From NCBI RefSeq assembly GCF_020524355.2, contig NZ_CP129019.1, positions 4,524,001-4,588,000 of the forward strand: 64,000 nucleotides of DNA, written 5' to 3'. The DNA is from Mesobacillus subterraneus (GTDB lineage: Bacteria; Bacillota; Bacilli; Bacillales; Cytobacillaceae). Made by a program: the position numbers and the translations under genes. The notes under the pieces were generated by a model. The model saw nothing but the letters and a program-made list of their open reading frames with translations. It was not told the origin of the DNA and did not search any database. This document shows positions 42,768 to 52,938 of this stretch, piece after piece (within the stretch, counting starts at the first letter, position 1; each line of letters starts with the position of its first letter).

Positions 42768-43406
42768 GTGAGCTTACCCTATTCGTTAGAGGAAATTCCG
42801 TATGTGGCTGCCGCATTGATGATTGCTTTCGCTGTCCATGAATTTGCGCACGCCTGGGTTGCGTATAAGTTTGGCGACCCGACCGCCCAGAGACAGGGAC
42901 GATTGACACTGAACCCGATCAAGCATCTGGACCCGCTGGGAACCATCTTAATTTTTATCGCAGGATTTGGTTGGGCGAGACCGGTTCCGGTCAATCGCTT
43001 CATGTTCAAAAATCCAAAGCTTGCCGGAGTGCTCGTGTCGGTTGCCGGCCCAGTAAGTAATCTTATTCTAGTCTTCCTGGCAATGGCTATCTGGTACATA
43101 TTTGTGATGCTAGGATTGGCGCCTGGGGTTCCAGAGTTTTTCCTGGACTTCCTGAATATCTTTATCGGACTGAATGCGATGCTGTTCATCTTCAACCTAT
43201 TGCCGTTCCCGCCGCTTGATGGTTACCGAATCATCGAGGACCTGGCACCAGCGGACATCAGGGCGAAAATGACCCAGTATGAAGCGTATGGATCGATCAT
43301 TTTCTTGATCCTTGTGATCACACCCCTTGATCAATATACAATCCAGCCGATTTTCTACTATTTGATTCCGGCTGTGACTGATGGAATATACAATCTATTT
43401 TTCTGA
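42768..43406 (+). CDS. ywhC: M50 site-2-protease-family membrane metalloprotease YwhC
   Basis: A 212-residue membrane protein with about six hydrophobic segments. Zinc-site motifs are HEFAHAW (HExxH, near residue 24) and NLLPFPPLDGYRI (third ligand Asp, near 142-154). It is a minimal S2P-type intramembrane protease without a PDZ domain; its substrate is unknown. I start at the GTG at 42768 behind AAAAAGGGGA, because residues upstream of it are encoded by the extragenic repeat. ywhC-ywhD order is as in B. subtilis. Confidence 0.88.
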   Translation: MSLPYSLEEIPYVAAALMIAFAVHEFAHAWVAYKFGDPTAQRQGRLTLNPIKHLDPLGTILIFIAGFGWARPVPVNRFMFKNPKLAGVLVSVAGPVSNLILVFLAMAIWYIFVMLGLAPGVPEFFLDFLNIFIGLNAMLFIFNLLPFPPLDGYRIIEDLAPADIRAKMTQYEAYGSIIFLILVITPLDQYTIQPIFYYLIPAVTDGIYNLFF

Positions 43407-43429
43407 TTTATTTTAAGGAGGTTTCCAAC

Positions 43430-43942
43430 ATGGAAGAAAAAAAGGGCAAGAATATTGGCTTCAATATAATAAAAAATGACCCGATGGACGGCCATAAGGG
43501 TTTCGGTAAAGGTGTTCTGACACTTGATAATGTCTCGCCGGTCATCATTGACGTGGAAGCAGGGGAGGCTGCTGTAGAAGTTGGTGCGATGCACGCTCGC
43601 AGTGCTGTTGAGAAAGGGATTAAGTTTCTTCCGGATCGGAATGAAGTACCTGATGCAAAGTTATATTGGGTTGTCTGGGTGACAATTGACAGGAAGGAAG
43701 AAGGACCTTATTATGCAGGTGTCACAGCCTGCGAAATGACTGTCAACCGTGAAATTCGCCGCGGGTACAAATCGCTGCCGGAGCATGTGAACCGTCTTGA
43801 TAAGTCTATCAAGCGCCATATCATTGTCGACCATATGGATGAAAAATCAAAACAGATCCTGGCTGATTTCCTGAAGAATCATGATCCGGGAATGTGGGAA
43901 CGCTCTGAAGATAAGCTGAAAGCGGGCTTACTAGCCAATTAA
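43430..43942 (+). CDS. ywhD: YwhD family protein
   Basis: A 170-residue cytoplasmic protein of the bacillar YwhD family. Segments NIIKNDPMDGHKGFGKGVLTLDNVSPVII and DAKLYWVVWVTIDRKEEGPYYAG are characteristic. Function unknown. TAAGGAGG lies nine bases before the ATG, directly after ywhC. Confidence 0.87.
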   Translation: MEEKKGKNIGFNIIKNDPMDGHKGFGKGVLTLDNVSPVIIDVEAGEAAVEVGAMHARSAVEKGIKFLPDRNEVPDAKLYWVVWVTIDRKEEGPYYAGVTACEMTVNREIRRGYKSLPEHVNRLDKSIKRHIIVDHMDEKSKQILADFLKNHDPGMWERSEDKLKAGLLAN

Positions 43943-44077
43943 TATATCTGGATAATTCTCCTAATAATTTGTCTAAATTGTGACAGTTAACAGCAAGTGA
44001 CAATATCTGGCTTGCTCAAATGCAATAAAAAAAGTAAACTGATATCAGCGTAAAACACATTTTATGCTAGGACGAGG

Positions 44078-44112
44078 AAAACCCCGGAGGCTTGCTTCCG
44101 GGGTTTTTCTTT
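44078..44112 (+). terminator. Terminator of ywhC-ywhD
   Basis: AAAACCCCGGA/TCCGGGGTTTT with a short loop, then TTTTTCTTTTT. Confidence 0.92.
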
Positions 44113-44146
44113 TTACAATGTAAATTTAATTTTTCACTTCGAGAAA

Positions 44147-44421
44147 TGGCCAGCTTCAGCGCCTAGCCCCTCGAGACGCTTGTCTAGCTTTGGCTCTTAA
44201 CTCCTCGAGACGCTAGTCTAGTGTCGCCTCCTAGAAACTCCGAAACTTCAACTCCGCCGGCAGAAGCAAAAAGCGCTTCTTTGTCGGAGTCTCCAGTTTC
44301 TGCGTTTCTGGGCAGTCGGCTATACATTTCGTTTTCGGTCCTGCCAATGAAGTCTAAGAACGACTTCACTGTCAGGTCCTCCAGCGCTTGTCGGGGCTGA
44401 CCAAGGCGCTTACGCTTTTCT
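44147..44421 (+). repeat. Extragenic repeat, long form
   Basis: Starts TGGCCAGCTTCAGCGCC (preceded by CACTTCGAGAAA) and ends GGCGCTTACGCTTTTCT. It contains the long hairpin insert. A CTATACT follows its right end. Confidence 0.92.
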
Positions 44422-44470
44422 TGCTATACTGAGATAATTGTTGTTGACAACGTATGGTATATAGGATGGT

Positions 44471-46534
44471 CTACAACCCGAAAATCCGCTTATACCATGG
44501 TTTTTTTTCCTTTTCCTTCTTAGGCTGTTCTTCCTTATGCTCTTCATGATCTAGGTGTTCTGTGCAGTATTCAGTAGGCTCTGTACCTGCAGCGAATAAT
44601 GTCAGCCTTTTAACCGGGCATCCGTCAGCAGCGAGCTTGCCATTGGCTGGGTCAACATAGACGGTGACAGTTCCTTTTGATGCCTTGAATTTTTTCACAG
44701 GCTCATTATCAAGTGCTTTTTCCATAAAATCGAGCCAGATATTCTTCGCATAGGATTTCTCCACTGTCAGCTCAATTGGCTTCCCTTTATCATAACCTGT
44801 CCATACTGCGGAAACGAGCTGAGGGGTATAACCGATCATCCAGCTGTCTGTTTCAGTCGTTCCAGACTTAGCAGCGTATGGCTGAGTCATCTTTTTAATC
44901 AGTGTGCTTCCTGTAACAGAAGAATAGCCATTGAGTTTTTTATCAAAAATGCCTGTCAGCATATGGGTCATCACCGAGGCGAGTTCCGGTTTCAGAACTT
45001 CTTCTTTTTCAGCCTTATATTCGTATATCACTTCACCTTTATGATTCTCAACCTTCTTGATCAGCACAGGATCTACTTTTTTACCGCCATTTGCCAAAAT
45101 ACTATAGGCATTGGCCATATCAATTACCCTGACACCGGATGTGCCAAGGGCTAGCGATGGAACCTTTTCCATATCCGATTTGATTCCAAATCGTTTCGCC
45201 GTTTCCACAAGGGTTTCTTCTCCCAGGAACAGATGGGTTTTCACGGCGTATACATTATCAGATAAGGCCAAAGCCTGCGCCATCGTTATGTCATCTTCAG
45301 CATATTTATTGTTAAAATTATGCGGTGTATACTCTGAACGTCCATCATCGAACATGAACGTCGTCAGCTGGCTTTTCATTGTGGACGATGGAGTAAAACC
45401 ATTTTCAAGTGCGGCATAATACAGAATCGGTTTCATTGTCGAACCAGGCTGTCTGACAGCCTGCACAGCCCGGTTGAACGGACTTTCCTCATACTTCCTG
45501 CCGCCGACAAGCGCAACCACATGTCCATTCTTCGGATTCATTGCCACAAATCCTGTCTGGATTTCTGAATCAGCTGCAATCATTTTGTCGATAGACTTCT
45601 CGGCTATTTCCTGTTGCTCAAGATCGAGTGTCGTATAAACCCTCAATCCCCCAAGGGAAATGGTCCGATCATCAAAGTTCAATGAATTGCGGAGTGCATT
45701 CTGGACAGCGTCCTGGAAGTATGGAGCCGCTCCAATCCTGGAATGCTGATGCTCTCCGACTAGCTTCAGCTTTTCGATGCTTGCTCTTTGTGCGGCAAGC
45801 TCGGTAATATAACCGTTTGTCTTCATCGTACTTAAAATGGTGCGCTGTCGCTGCTTTGCTTTTTCCATTGAAGCGAGAGGTGAGTAAATGCTTGGTCCTT
45901 TCGGGATTCCGGCCAGCATGGAAGCTTCCGCCAGGGATAATTCCTTCGCGTCCTTGCCAAAATAATAACGACTCGCTGCCTGGATGCCGTATGCACCATT
46001 GCCATAATAAATCGTATTCAGATAGCCTTCGAGAATCTCGTCCTTGGAATAATTCATCTCAAGGCGCAAAGTGTAAAGCGCCTCGGTCGCCTTCCGTTTC
46101 CATGTCTTATCATGTTCCAGATAAAGGTTCCTTGCATATTGCTGAGTGATCGTGCTCGCACCCTGAACCTTGACCATCGCCTTCAAGTCAGCAAGCGCCG
46201 CACCGGCAATCCGCTTATAATCAAACCCATTATGGGTAAAAAAGGTCTTATCCTCTATAGAAATCGTCGCATTAATCAAATGAGGCGAAATATCCTTGAG
46301 AGCCACCCAATAGCGCTTTTGGCCGGAATGGCTTTCGCCGATCACCGTTCCATCATCGGAGAAAAACAAGGTCGATTGCGGCACGGCCAGAGGAGGCGGA
46401 CCCTGGAGCTTCGCATAACCGATCAGGGAAAAGTAGAGTACAGTCGCCAAAGCAAGTCCTGCAAGTCCGAAAAAAATCAAAGCACGCAAATATTTCATCG
46501 TCTTGCGAAACCGCTGGTCTGTCATCAGCTCCAT
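44471..46534 (-). CDS. pbpG: Bifunctional penicillin-binding protein, PbpG (PBP2d) type
   Basis: A 687-residue class A PBP: glycosyltransferase plus transpeptidase. An N-terminal anchor (residues about 17-38) is followed by the GT51 domain with EDKTFFTHNGFD (catalytic Glu, near 95), GASTITQQYARNLYL and a GYLNTIYYGNGAYGI motif. The transpeptidase has RQPGSTMKPILYY (SxxK), LSDN and AKSGTTETDSW (KSG). The C-terminus is Lys/Glu-rich. In B. subtilis pbpG follows ywhD and precedes speE, and its product acts at the forespore in cortex/germ wall synthesis. TAGGAGGAAG precedes the ATG. Confidence 0.93.
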   Translation of the reverse strand: MELMTDQRFRKTMKYLRALIFFGLAGLALATVLYFSLIGYAKLQGPPPLAVPQSTLFFSDDGTVIGESHSGQKRYWVALKDISPHLINATISIEDKTFFTHNGFDYKRIAGAALADLKAMVKVQGASTITQQYARNLYLEHDKTWKRKATEALYTLRLEMNYSKDEILEGYLNTIYYGNGAYGIQAASRYYFGKDAKELSLAEASMLAGIPKGPSIYSPLASMEKAKQRQRTILSTMKTNGYITELAAQRASIEKLKLVGEHQHSRIGAAPYFQDAVQNALRNSLNFDDRTISLGGLRVYTTLDLEQQEIAEKSIDKMIAADSEIQTGFVAMNPKNGHVVALVGGRKYEESPFNRAVQAVRQPGSTMKPILYYAALENGFTPSSTMKSQLTTFMFDDGRSEYTPHNFNNKYAEDDITMAQALALSDNVYAVKTHLFLGEETLVETAKRFGIKSDMEKVPSLALGTSGVRVIDMANAYSILANGGKKVDPVLIKKVENHKGEVIYEYKAEKEEVLKPELASVMTHMLTGIFDKKLNGYSSVTGSTLIKKMTQPYAAKSGTTETDSWMIGYTPQLVSAVWTGYDKGKPIELTVEKSYAKNIWLDFMEKALDNEPVKKFKASKGTVTVYVDPANGKLAADGCPVKRLTLFAAGTEPTEYCTEHLDHEEHKEEQPKKEKEKKPWYKRIFGL

Positions 46535-46693
46535 AAATGCTTCCTCCTAAAAAAAGATAGATATTATCAGTATGAAAAAAAACAGCAATTTTTAAACATA
46601 GAATCAAAGTTAATTAAATTTTGCTTGCATTTTTGCTAGATTCAACTATACTTTTTCTGATGTTTGTATTTGTGATGTTGGGGAAGTATAAAA

Positions 46694-46814
46694 AAGAAAT
46701 GCGGAGGCGACTGTTCAGCTCCGACAAGCACTGGAGGGCCGGCAGGAGAAGTCGTTCTTTGACTTCACCGGACGGACCGAAGTGACTCGAGGAGCTAGGA
46801 GCCGCAGCTGGACA
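46694..46814 (-). repeat. Extragenic repeat, short form, reverse, divergent copy
   Basis: Ends in GAGGAGCTAGGAGCCGCAGCTGGACA. The left end (AAGAAATGCGGAGGCGACTG) is diverged from other copies. The GAAGTC-GTTCTTT-GACTTC hairpin is intact. Upstream of speE. Confidence 0.85.
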
Positions 46815-46909
46815 TATATGTAATCTTTTGGATAAGACGTTTAAGAGTTCAACACTTGAAATTCGCCGCATCATAACGGAAATTTTTTTGCCGAAAGGAA
46901 GGAATAAAA

Positions 46910-47737
46910 ATGGGTCTTTGGTTTACAGAAAAGCAGACAGAAAACTTTGGTATCACGATGAAAGTGAACAAGACGTTACATACAGAACAGACAGAATTCC
47001 AGAAGCTTGATATGGTGGAAACAGAAGAGTGGGGCAATATGCTTCTGCTTGACGACATGGTCATGACTTCTGTTAAAGATGAGTTCGTTTACCACGAGAT
47101 GGTTGCACATATTCCATTGTTCACCCACCCGAATCCTGAGCATGTACTAGTTGTTGGAGGCGGAGACGGAGGAGTGATCCGCGAAGTGCTTAAGCACCCT
47201 AGCGTGAAAAAGGCGACTCTTGTTGATATCGATGGAAAGGTAATCGAGTATTCTAAAAAATACCTGCCTGAAATCGCAGGCAAGCTGGACGATCCACGTG
47301 TAGATGTCCAGGTCGGCGACGGCTTCATGCATATCGCAGAAAGCGAAAACCAGTACGATGTCATCATGGTTGACTCTACTGAACCAGTCGGTCCTGCAGT
47401 AAACCTTTTCACAAAGGGCTTCTACGCTGGAATTTCAAAAGCATTGAAGGAAGACGGAATTTTTGTTGCACAGTCTGACAACCCTTGGTTCAAGGCTGAC
47501 CTTATCCGCAATGTTCAGAAGGATGTTAAGGAAATCTTCCCGATCACACGCCTTTATATTGCGAATATCCCAACATATCCAAGCGGAATGTGGGCATTCA
47601 CACTTGGATCCAAGAAACATGATCCACTAGAAGTGAGCGAAGACCGTTTCCACGAAATCGAAACAAAGTACTACACGAAAGAGCTTCACAAAGCAGCTTT
47701 CGTATTGCCAAAGTTCGTTGGCGACCTTGTAAAATAA
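46910..47737 (+). CDS. speE: Spermidine synthase
   Basis: A 275-residue aminopropyltransferase making spermidine from putrescine and decarboxylated S-adenosylmethionine. Family motifs: [39 protein letters not shown] (nucleotide-binding, near residue 80), [18 protein letters not shown] (catalytic Asp, near 157) and [19 protein letters not shown] precedes the ATG. speB, providing putrescine from agmatine, follows about 90 bases later. Confidence 0.96.
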   Translation: MGLWFTEKQTENFGITMKVNKTLHTEQTEFQKLDMVETEEWGNMLLLDDMVMTSVKDEFVYHEMVAHIPLFTHPNPEHVLVVGGGDGGVIREVLKHPSVKKATLVDIDGKVIEYSKKYLPEIAGKLDDPRVDVQVGDGFMHIAESENQYDVIMVDSTEPVGPAVNLFTKGFYAGISKALKEDGIFVAQSDNPWFKADLIRNVQKDVKEIFPITRLYIANIPTYPSGMWAFTLGSKKHDPLEVSEDRFHEIETKYYTKELHKAAFVLPKFVGDLVK

Positions 47738-47762
47738 TCAAGACTCAGCACAATGTTTATTT

Positions 47763-47796
47763 CGGCTTCCCGGTTAAACCGGGGGGGCCGTTTTAC
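47763..47796 (+). other. Hairpin between speE and speB
   Basis: CCGGTT-A-AACCGG core flanked by CGGC...GCCG and a TTTTA tail. It resembles a weak intercistronic terminator that could lower speB relative to speE. Confidence 0.55.
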
Positions 47797-47827
47797 TGTA
47801 AAAAAACAACTGAAAGAGGTGTTTGGA

Positions 47828-48700
47828 ATGCGTTTTGATGAAGCATATTCTGGCAATGTGTTTATCGGCAGCCATTCAAACTTTAACGAAAGCAAGGCTG
47901 TCCTCTACGGAATGCCAATGGACTGGACAGTCAGCTACCGACCGGGTTCACGCTTCGGCCCGACCCGCATCCGCGAGGTATCGATCGGCCTTGAAGAATA
48001 CAGCCCGTATCTTGACCGCGAGATGGCTGATCTTAACTATTTCGATGCAGGAGATATTCCGCTCCCATTCGGTAATGCCCAGAAAAGCCTTGATTTGATT
48101 GAGGAATACGTAGACAAGCTTTTGGCTGAGGAAAAATTCCCGCTTGGAATGGGTGGCGAGCATCTGGTATCCTGGCCGGTCATGAAGGCAGTCGCGAAAA
48201 AGTACGAAGACCTTGCCATCATCCACTTTGACGCGCATACAGACCTGCGTGAAAACTATGAGGGCGAGCCATTGTCACACTCAACGCCAATTCGCAAGAT
48301 TGCTGAGCACATTGGCCCGAAAAATGTTTATTCATTCGGAATCCGTTCTGGAATGAAGGAAGAATTTCAGTGGGCGAAGGAAGTGGGCATGCACATTTCC
48401 AAGTTTGAAGTGCTTGAGCCATTAAAGGAAGTATTGCCGACACTTGCTGGTCGTCCGGTATATGTCACGATCGACATTGACGTACTTGATCCTGCACATG
48501 CACCAGGAACTGGAACAGTCGACGCTGGAGGCATCACTTCTAAAGAGTTGCTTGCATCGATCCATGCAATCGCAAATTCTGGCGTGAACGTAGTTGGAGC
48601 AGACCTTGTTGAAGTCGCGCCAATCTACGATACATCTGAAATGACAGCCAACACAGCAAGCAAAATCATTCGTGAAATGCTGCTTGGGTTTGTAAAATAA
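47828..48700 (+). CDS. speB: Agmatinase
   Basis: A 290-residue ureohydrolase that splits agmatine into putrescine and urea. The binuclear manganese ligands are visible: MGGEHLVSWPV (near residue 108), IIHFDAHTDLRENY (DAHxD, near 131) and VTIDIDVLDPAHAPGTGT (DxDxxDP, near 212). I start at the ATG at 47828 (GAAAGAGGTG upstream); earlier in-frame starts lie in the intercistronic hairpin. Confidence 0.95.
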   Translation: MRFDEAYSGNVFIGSHSNFNESKAVLYGMPMDWTVSYRPGSRFGPTRIREVSIGLEEYSPYLDREMADLNYFDAGDIPLPFGNAQKSLDLIEEYVDKLLAEEKFPLGMGGEHLVSWPVMKAVAKKYEDLAIIHFDAHTDLRENYEGEPLSHSTPIRKIAEHIGPKNVYSFGIRSGMKEEFQWAKEVGMHISKFEVLEPLKEVLPTLAGRPVYVTIDIDVLDPAHAPGTGTVDAGGITSKELLASIHAIANSGVNVVGADLVEVAPIYDTSEMTANTASKIIREMLLGFVK

Positions 48701-48708
48701 AATTAGTA

Positions 48709-48740
48709 GACACTCCCTTTTTGAAAAGGGGGTGTTTTTT
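48709..48740 (+). terminator. Terminator of speE-speB
   Basis: ACACTCCCTTT/AAAGGGGGTGT followed by TTTTTT. Confidence 0.88.
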
Positions 48741-48852
48741 CAAGTGCGAGCAATTATGCATGAAGATCGCTGAATTATGGTGGTTTATCCTTTCGCAGAA
48801 TCCAAGCTTACTTTTGCAGGAAAAACTGAGGTTTTCTCGGATAATAATAAAA

Positions 48853-48877
48853 AACTGGACAGCCACTCTGTCCAGTT
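48853..48877 (-). terminator. Terminator of the DUF1540 gene
   Basis: AACTGGACAG-CCACT-CTGTCCAGTT, a ten-base perfect stem. A TTTTTTATTATT run follows on the minus strand. Confidence 0.9.
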
Positions 48878-48884
48878 CCCGTTA

Positions 48885-49037
48885 TTACATCTTTTCGAAT
48901 GTATCACAAATGGTTTCACGTTCATTGGCGGCTTGTTTGCCAGTATTCGCAACAACAAGGATGGAATCGGCAACACATTTATCGCCTTCTGCCCAATATT
49001 TGCAGTTTTCTACTTCGCATTTTACTTCGATTTTCAT
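48885..49037 (-). CDS. Small Cys-containing protein, DUF1540 family
   Basis: A 50-residue protein, MKIEVKCEVENCKYWAEGD then KCVADSILV...CDTFEKM. Four cysteines in a CxxxxC...C...C pattern suggest metal binding, as proposed for DUF1540. Function unknown. AAGGAGGTGG nine bases before the ATG fixes the start; a longer open frame upstream is repeat-encoded. The extragenic repeat begins about 20 bases upstream of the start, so it lies in this gene's leader or promoter. Confidence 0.87.
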   Translation of the reverse strand: MKIEVKCEVENCKYWAEGDKCVADSILVVANTGKQAANERETICDTFEKM

Positions 49038-49057
49038 GTAGACCACCTCCTTAAATT

Positions 49058-49331
49058 GAAAAGCGCAAGCGCCTTGGTCAGCCCCGACAAGCACTGGAGG
49101 GCCGACCGGTGAAGTCGTTCTTTGACTTCACCTGAGCGGACCGAAAACGAAAAGTATAGCCGACTGCCCAGAAACGCAGAAACTGGAGGCTCCGACAAAG
49201 AAGCGCTTTTTGCTTCTGCCGGCGAAGCTGAAGTTTCGGAGTTTCTAGGTGGCGACACTAGACTAGCGTCTCGAGGAGTTAGGAGCCAAAGCTAGGCAAG
49301 CGTCTCGAGGGGCTAGGCGCTGGAGCTACAC
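49058..49331 (-). repeat. Extragenic repeat, long form, reverse orientation
   Basis: Left end GAAAAGCGCAAGCGCC; right end GGGGCTAGGCGCTGGAGCTACACA. The long-hairpin insert (AGAAACGCAGAAACTGG...) is present. It sits next to the ribosome binding site of the DUF1540 gene. Confidence 0.92.
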
Positions 49332-49510
49332 ATTAATTTAAGTTTAAAATTTTGTACTTAAAAGGTTTTAATAATTGATACCCGATTTAGAGGGGGACTA
49401 ATCCTATACATATATACCTAAATTTCCCTTTTGAATCATAACGCAATTCCTCCTGCGCTCCTTGCACTTTCATAGGAGAATATTTATACTTATAAAGTTA
49501 TAATGAAGAT

Positions 49511-49561
49511 AGAAAAGCACAGGCGACTTTGTCAAAGTTGACCAAGCGCTGAAGCTGGACA
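49511..49561 (-). repeat. Extragenic repeat remnant (ends only)
   Basis: AGAAAAGCACAGGCGAC at the left and GCGCTGAAGCTGGACA at the right with the centre deleted, about 51 bases. A TATAAT (49499-49504) sits just to its left, and ywiB starts 20 bases after it. Confidence 0.75.
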
Positions 49562-49580
49562 AGAAAAGGGCGTGTTAACG

Positions 49581-50024
49581 GTGTCTAGTAAACCCGCTGA
49601 TCAGATTTCTGTTAAAGTGACGGTAAAAACGGCGATTTACAGTGGCAAAGAGAAGGAAACTTTTGAATTGACCACTTTTGACCGATACTATAAAAAGGCG
49701 AACAGCTCATACCTCCAATATGATGAAGTGATGGAGGAAGGAGATGTCCATACGACGGTTAAAATATCAGGGGACGAAGTGTTGATTTTGCGCAGCGGTG
49801 CGATCAAGATGAGGCTTCTTTTTCTGCTGAATAAAAAAACTCCGGGCAATTATCAGACCCAATATGGGCTGCTGCAGACTTCTGCACTCACGAAGCGGCT
49901 TGATACTGATTTTAACGAGACAAAGCAGGAGGGCTATGTGGACTTGCTATATGATATGGCAATACAGGGCGCGACTGCAGGTACATACCATTTGACGATC
50001 AATTATAAGGAGGAAGGCAAATGA
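49581..50024 (+). CDS. ywiB: YwiB, DUF1934 beta-barrel protein
   Basis: A 147-residue protein of the calycin-like DUF1934 family, always close to argS in bacilli. Function unknown. Segments [36 protein letters not shown] and [14 protein letters not shown] are typical beta-barrel strands. I prefer the GTG at 49581, ten bases after AAAAGGG, over the GTG at 49572, which is too close to it. The stop overlaps the argS start (ATGA). Confidence 0.85.
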   Translation: MSSKPADQISVKVTVKTAIYSGKEKETFELTTFDRYYKKANSSYLQYDEVMEEGDVHTTVKISGDEVLILRSGAIKMRLLFLLNKKTPGNYQTQYGLLQTSALTKRLDTDFNETKQEGYVDLLYDMAIQGATAGTYHLTINYKEEGK

Positions 50025-51691
50025 ATATAGTTGAACAGGTTCAATTGAAGCTGAAGGAAGAAATCAAGCAGGCGATCCTCAAAGCCGGTCTAGCTGAGGA
50101 GGCGCAAATTCCGGCCGTTATTTTAGAGACGCCTAAGGAAAAAGCGCATGGGGATTACTCTACGAATATGGCGATGCAGCTTGCGCGTGTTGCGAAGAAA
50201 GCACCTCGCCAAATTGCGGAGCTGCTGATCGAGAATTTTGATAAGAGCAAAGCATCCATTGAGAAAATAGAAATCGCCGGACCTGGATTCATCAACTTTT
50301 ACATGGATAACAGCTATTTGACGGATTTAATTCCGGCAATCCTTGAAGCTGGGGACAATTATGGCGAATCAAATGTAGGTAATGGCGAGAAGATCCAGGT
50401 CGAGTTTGTTTCTGCAAACCCGACAGGCGACCTTCACCTTGGCCATGCACGCGGCGCGGCTGTCGGTGATTCACTGTGCAATGTGCTAGCTAAAGCTGGG
50501 TACGATGTATCCCGTGAATATTACATCAACGACGCTGGGAACCAGATCAACAATTTGGCTCTTTCTGTTGAGGCACGTTACTTCCAGGCGCTTGGCATGG
50601 ACAAGCCGATGCCTGAAGACGGCTACCATGGTGCTGACATCATTGGAATTGGGCACAAGCTTGCTGAAGAATTCGGCGACAAGTACGCGAATGTTCCCGA
50701 CCAGGAGCGCTTCGATGCTTTCCGTGAGTACGGTTTGAAATATGAAATGGAAAAGCTGAAGCAGGACCTAGAAAACTTCCGTGTTCCGTTCGATGTTTGG
50801 TACTCAGAAACCTCTCTATATCAAAATGGTAAAATCGACGTGGCCCTTGATGCATTGCGTGAGAATGGCCATATCTATGAAGAAGATGGGGCAACATGGT
50901 TCCGTTCATCAGAGCTTGGCGATGACAAGGACCGCGTGCTGATCAAACAGGACGGCTCTTATACGTATTTGCTTCCGGACATTGCCTACCATAAGGACAA
51001 GCTTGAGCGTGGCTTTGAAAAGCTGATCAACATCTGGGGAGCGGATCACCACGGTTATATCCCGCGTATGAAGGCCGCGATCGAGGCACTTGGATACGGA
51101 CGCGATGCGCTTGAAGTTGAAATCATCCAGCTCGTCCACCTTTATAAGGACGGCGAAAAGATGAAGATGAGCAAGCGTACAGGGAAAGCTGTTACGATGC
51201 GTGACCTGATTGATGAAGTTGGTCTGGATGCAGTTCGTTACTTCTTCGCAATGAGAAGCGCGGATACTCATATGGACTTCGACCTTGATTTGGCTGTATC
51301 CCAGTCCAATGAAAACCCAGTATTCTACGCACAATATGCGCACGCTCGTATTAACAGCATCCTTCGTTCTGCTGCAGAGCAAGGGTTGATTTTCGACATT
51401 GAAGCAGACTTCAAGCATATCCAGGCTGAGAAGGAGATCGACTTGCTGAAAAAGCTAGGCGAATTCCCGCTGGCTGTTGCCGAAGCAGCACAAAAGCGCA
51501 TGCCGCATCGAATCTCTAACTACATTTTCGAACTGGCATCCGTATTCCACAGCTTCTACAACGCGGAGAAAGTATTGGATCTGGAGAACAAAGAAAGAAC
51601 AGTGGACCGCCTGTCGCTGATCAAGACAGCGCAGATCACATTGAAGAATGCACTAGAATTGATTGGGGTTTCTGCTCCGGAGAAGATGTAA
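50021..51691 (+). CDS. argS: Arginyl-tRNA synthetase
   Basis: A 556-residue class I synthetase charging tRNA-Arg. The N-terminal additional domain includes [17 protein letters not shown]. The HIGH motif is in [17 protein letters not shown] near residue 128, the KMSKS-like [20 protein letters not shown] near 380, and a DALR anticodon-binding domain closes the protein ([17 protein letters not shown]...). GGAGGAAGGCAA lies before the ATG. Coupled to ywiB and followed by a strong terminator. Confidence 0.97.
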   Translation: MNIVEQVQLKLKEEIKQAILKAGLAEEAQIPAVILETPKEKAHGDYSTNMAMQLARVAKKAPRQIAELLIENFDKSKASIEKIEIAGPGFINFYMDNSYLTDLIPAILEAGDNYGESNVGNGEKIQVEFVSANPTGDLHLGHARGAAVGDSLCNVLAKAGYDVSREYYINDAGNQINNLALSVEARYFQALGMDKPMPEDGYHGADIIGIGHKLAEEFGDKYANVPDQERFDAFREYGLKYEMEKLKQDLENFRVPFDVWYSETSLYQNGKIDVALDALRENGHIYEEDGATWFRSSELGDDKDRVLIKQDGSYTYLLPDIAYHKDKLERGFEKLINIWGADHHGYIPRMKAAIEALGYGRDALEVEIIQLVHLYKDGEKMKMSKRTGKAVTMRDLIDEVGLDAVRYFFAMRSADTHMDFDLDLAVSQSNENPVFYAQYAHARINSILRSAAEQGLIFDIEADFKHIQAEKEIDLLKKLGEFPLAVAEAAQKRMPHRISNYIFELASVFHSFYNAEKVLDLENKERTVDRLSLIKTAQITLKNALELIGVSAPEKM

Positions 51692-51704
51692 CACGAAAAT
51701 GATG

Positions 51705-51736
51705 AGACCCAGCCGAAGATGGCTGGGTCTTTTTTA
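51705..51736 (+). terminator. Terminator of ywiB-argS
   Basis: AGACCCAGCC/GGCTGGGTCT with a six-base loop and a T-run. Confidence 0.93.
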
Positions 51737-51766
51737 AATTGGAAAAAAACAAGCGGAATTTCCAAT

Positions 51767-51880
51767 TCGCTATAAAAATTAGAATTTCGCTATAAAAAGG
51801 CTATTTTCGCTATAAAATTAAAAATTTCGCTATAAAAAAAGATTTTTTCGCTATTAAATCAAGATTTTCGCTATAATAAT
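51767..51880 (-). repeat. 20-bp tandem array (TATAGCG family), six units, reverse orientation
   Basis: TCGCTATA (TCGCTATT once) at 51767, 51787, 51807, 51827, 51848 and 51868: 20-bp period with one 21-bp step. It is the reverse complement of the unit at 4097-4236 and, like it, lies between convergent genes. Confidence 0.9.
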
Positions 51881-51938
51881 TAGTTCCCAGGCTTAAATCA
51901 AATTTTTTCATCTAAATTTTCATAAAAAGCATGCTAGT

Positions 51939-52899
51939 TTATTTCTTCCACTCTAAAACAGACCCGCCAATCCGTTTCACTCCGCGGATTTTAGCCAAAT
52001 CTTCGACCAGCTTGAGAGCTGCTTTGTCCTTCTCTTTTGCTTCGATCATGAAGTCGACGTCCTGGCCGATGCCGCGGAGGATATCAATCAGTGGCAGGAT
52101 GAATTCTGAATCAACATAATCTGCGTGGGATCGATATGCTTTTTCCGATTTAGGGGGAGGAGATATGAATCTTAGGTTTCAAACCAGTCCGTTCCCAGGT
52201 ACCAAAGCCTGCTGGTAGCAATTCTTCCAAAGCCCCGTCATAAAGATTCGCCATATGGTGATGATAATCGAACATAAATGGCACGTCCTCTTTCAGGCAT
52301 GCTGCCAGTGTTTCTTCCGCATTGTAAGTTTTATCATCATTTTCAAGCGTGGTGATTTTTTTGATATGGGCTGGCAGTTTGGCGAAGTTTTCATGGAAGC
52401 GCAAAATGGTCTCTTCCTTGTTTCCATATGCTCCGCCAATATGGATGTTGATGATCGCTTCGTTCTCCAGTCCCATTGCTTCAAGCATCCCATAATGGTA
52501 TTCCATATCAAGAATCGCATTGGAGGTTACTTCCTCCCTTGGAGAGGTGAACAAGGTAAACTGATTTGGATGAAAGCTTGTCCGCAACCCATGCTTTTTC
52601 ACCAGTGCGCCAATCTCCTGCCATTTTTCACGGAATGGCGTGACATAGTCCCACTTGACCTCCGGATGTGTAGCCAGAGGCGCAATCGAGCTGGAGAAGC
52701 GATACAAGGGAATATCATGGGCGATATTGTAGTGTATCATTCTTTCTGTGTTCACCAGGTTCTGATAGGTTACGGAAAGCAGCTTTTCATGACGTTCTTC
52801 CTTTGGCAGCTGACCATAACGAGCAAATGTAAGGGCCTTGGAGGGGGATGCATCCCAAAGGCTGATGGCGGTGGATACATAACCCAACCGAATAATCAT
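51939..52899 (-). CDS. uvsE: UV DNA damage endonuclease UvsE (+1 frameshift)
   Basis: Nicks DNA 5' of UV photoproducts. TIM-barrel family, about 319 residues when corrected. Recognisable: [68 protein letters not shown] and [10 protein letters not shown]. The frame runs off at a run of five C on the coding strand (52153-52157). Four C restores [19 protein letters not shown], continuing through [19 protein letters not shown] to a stop at 51939. Both parts are well conserved. It converges with argS across a 20-bp repeat array. Confidence 0.87.
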
Positions 52900-52938
52900 A
52901 GGTACACTCCTTCAATGCCTTGATGATGACCAGTTCTT

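Noticed and set aside
46560..46640. Forespore (SigmaF/G) promoter for pbpG
   Set aside because: A CATACT-like -10 is present but the -35 match is poor; not strong enough to list.
49034..49258. 74-codon minus-strand frame upstream of the DUF1540 gene
   Set aside because: Encoded almost wholly by the long extragenic repeat.
49360..49470. Short minus-strand frames of 11 and 28 codons with an AGGAGG nearby
   Set aside because: Too short to judge, no terminator or recognised family. The gap may hold a gene remnant, but I cannot support one.
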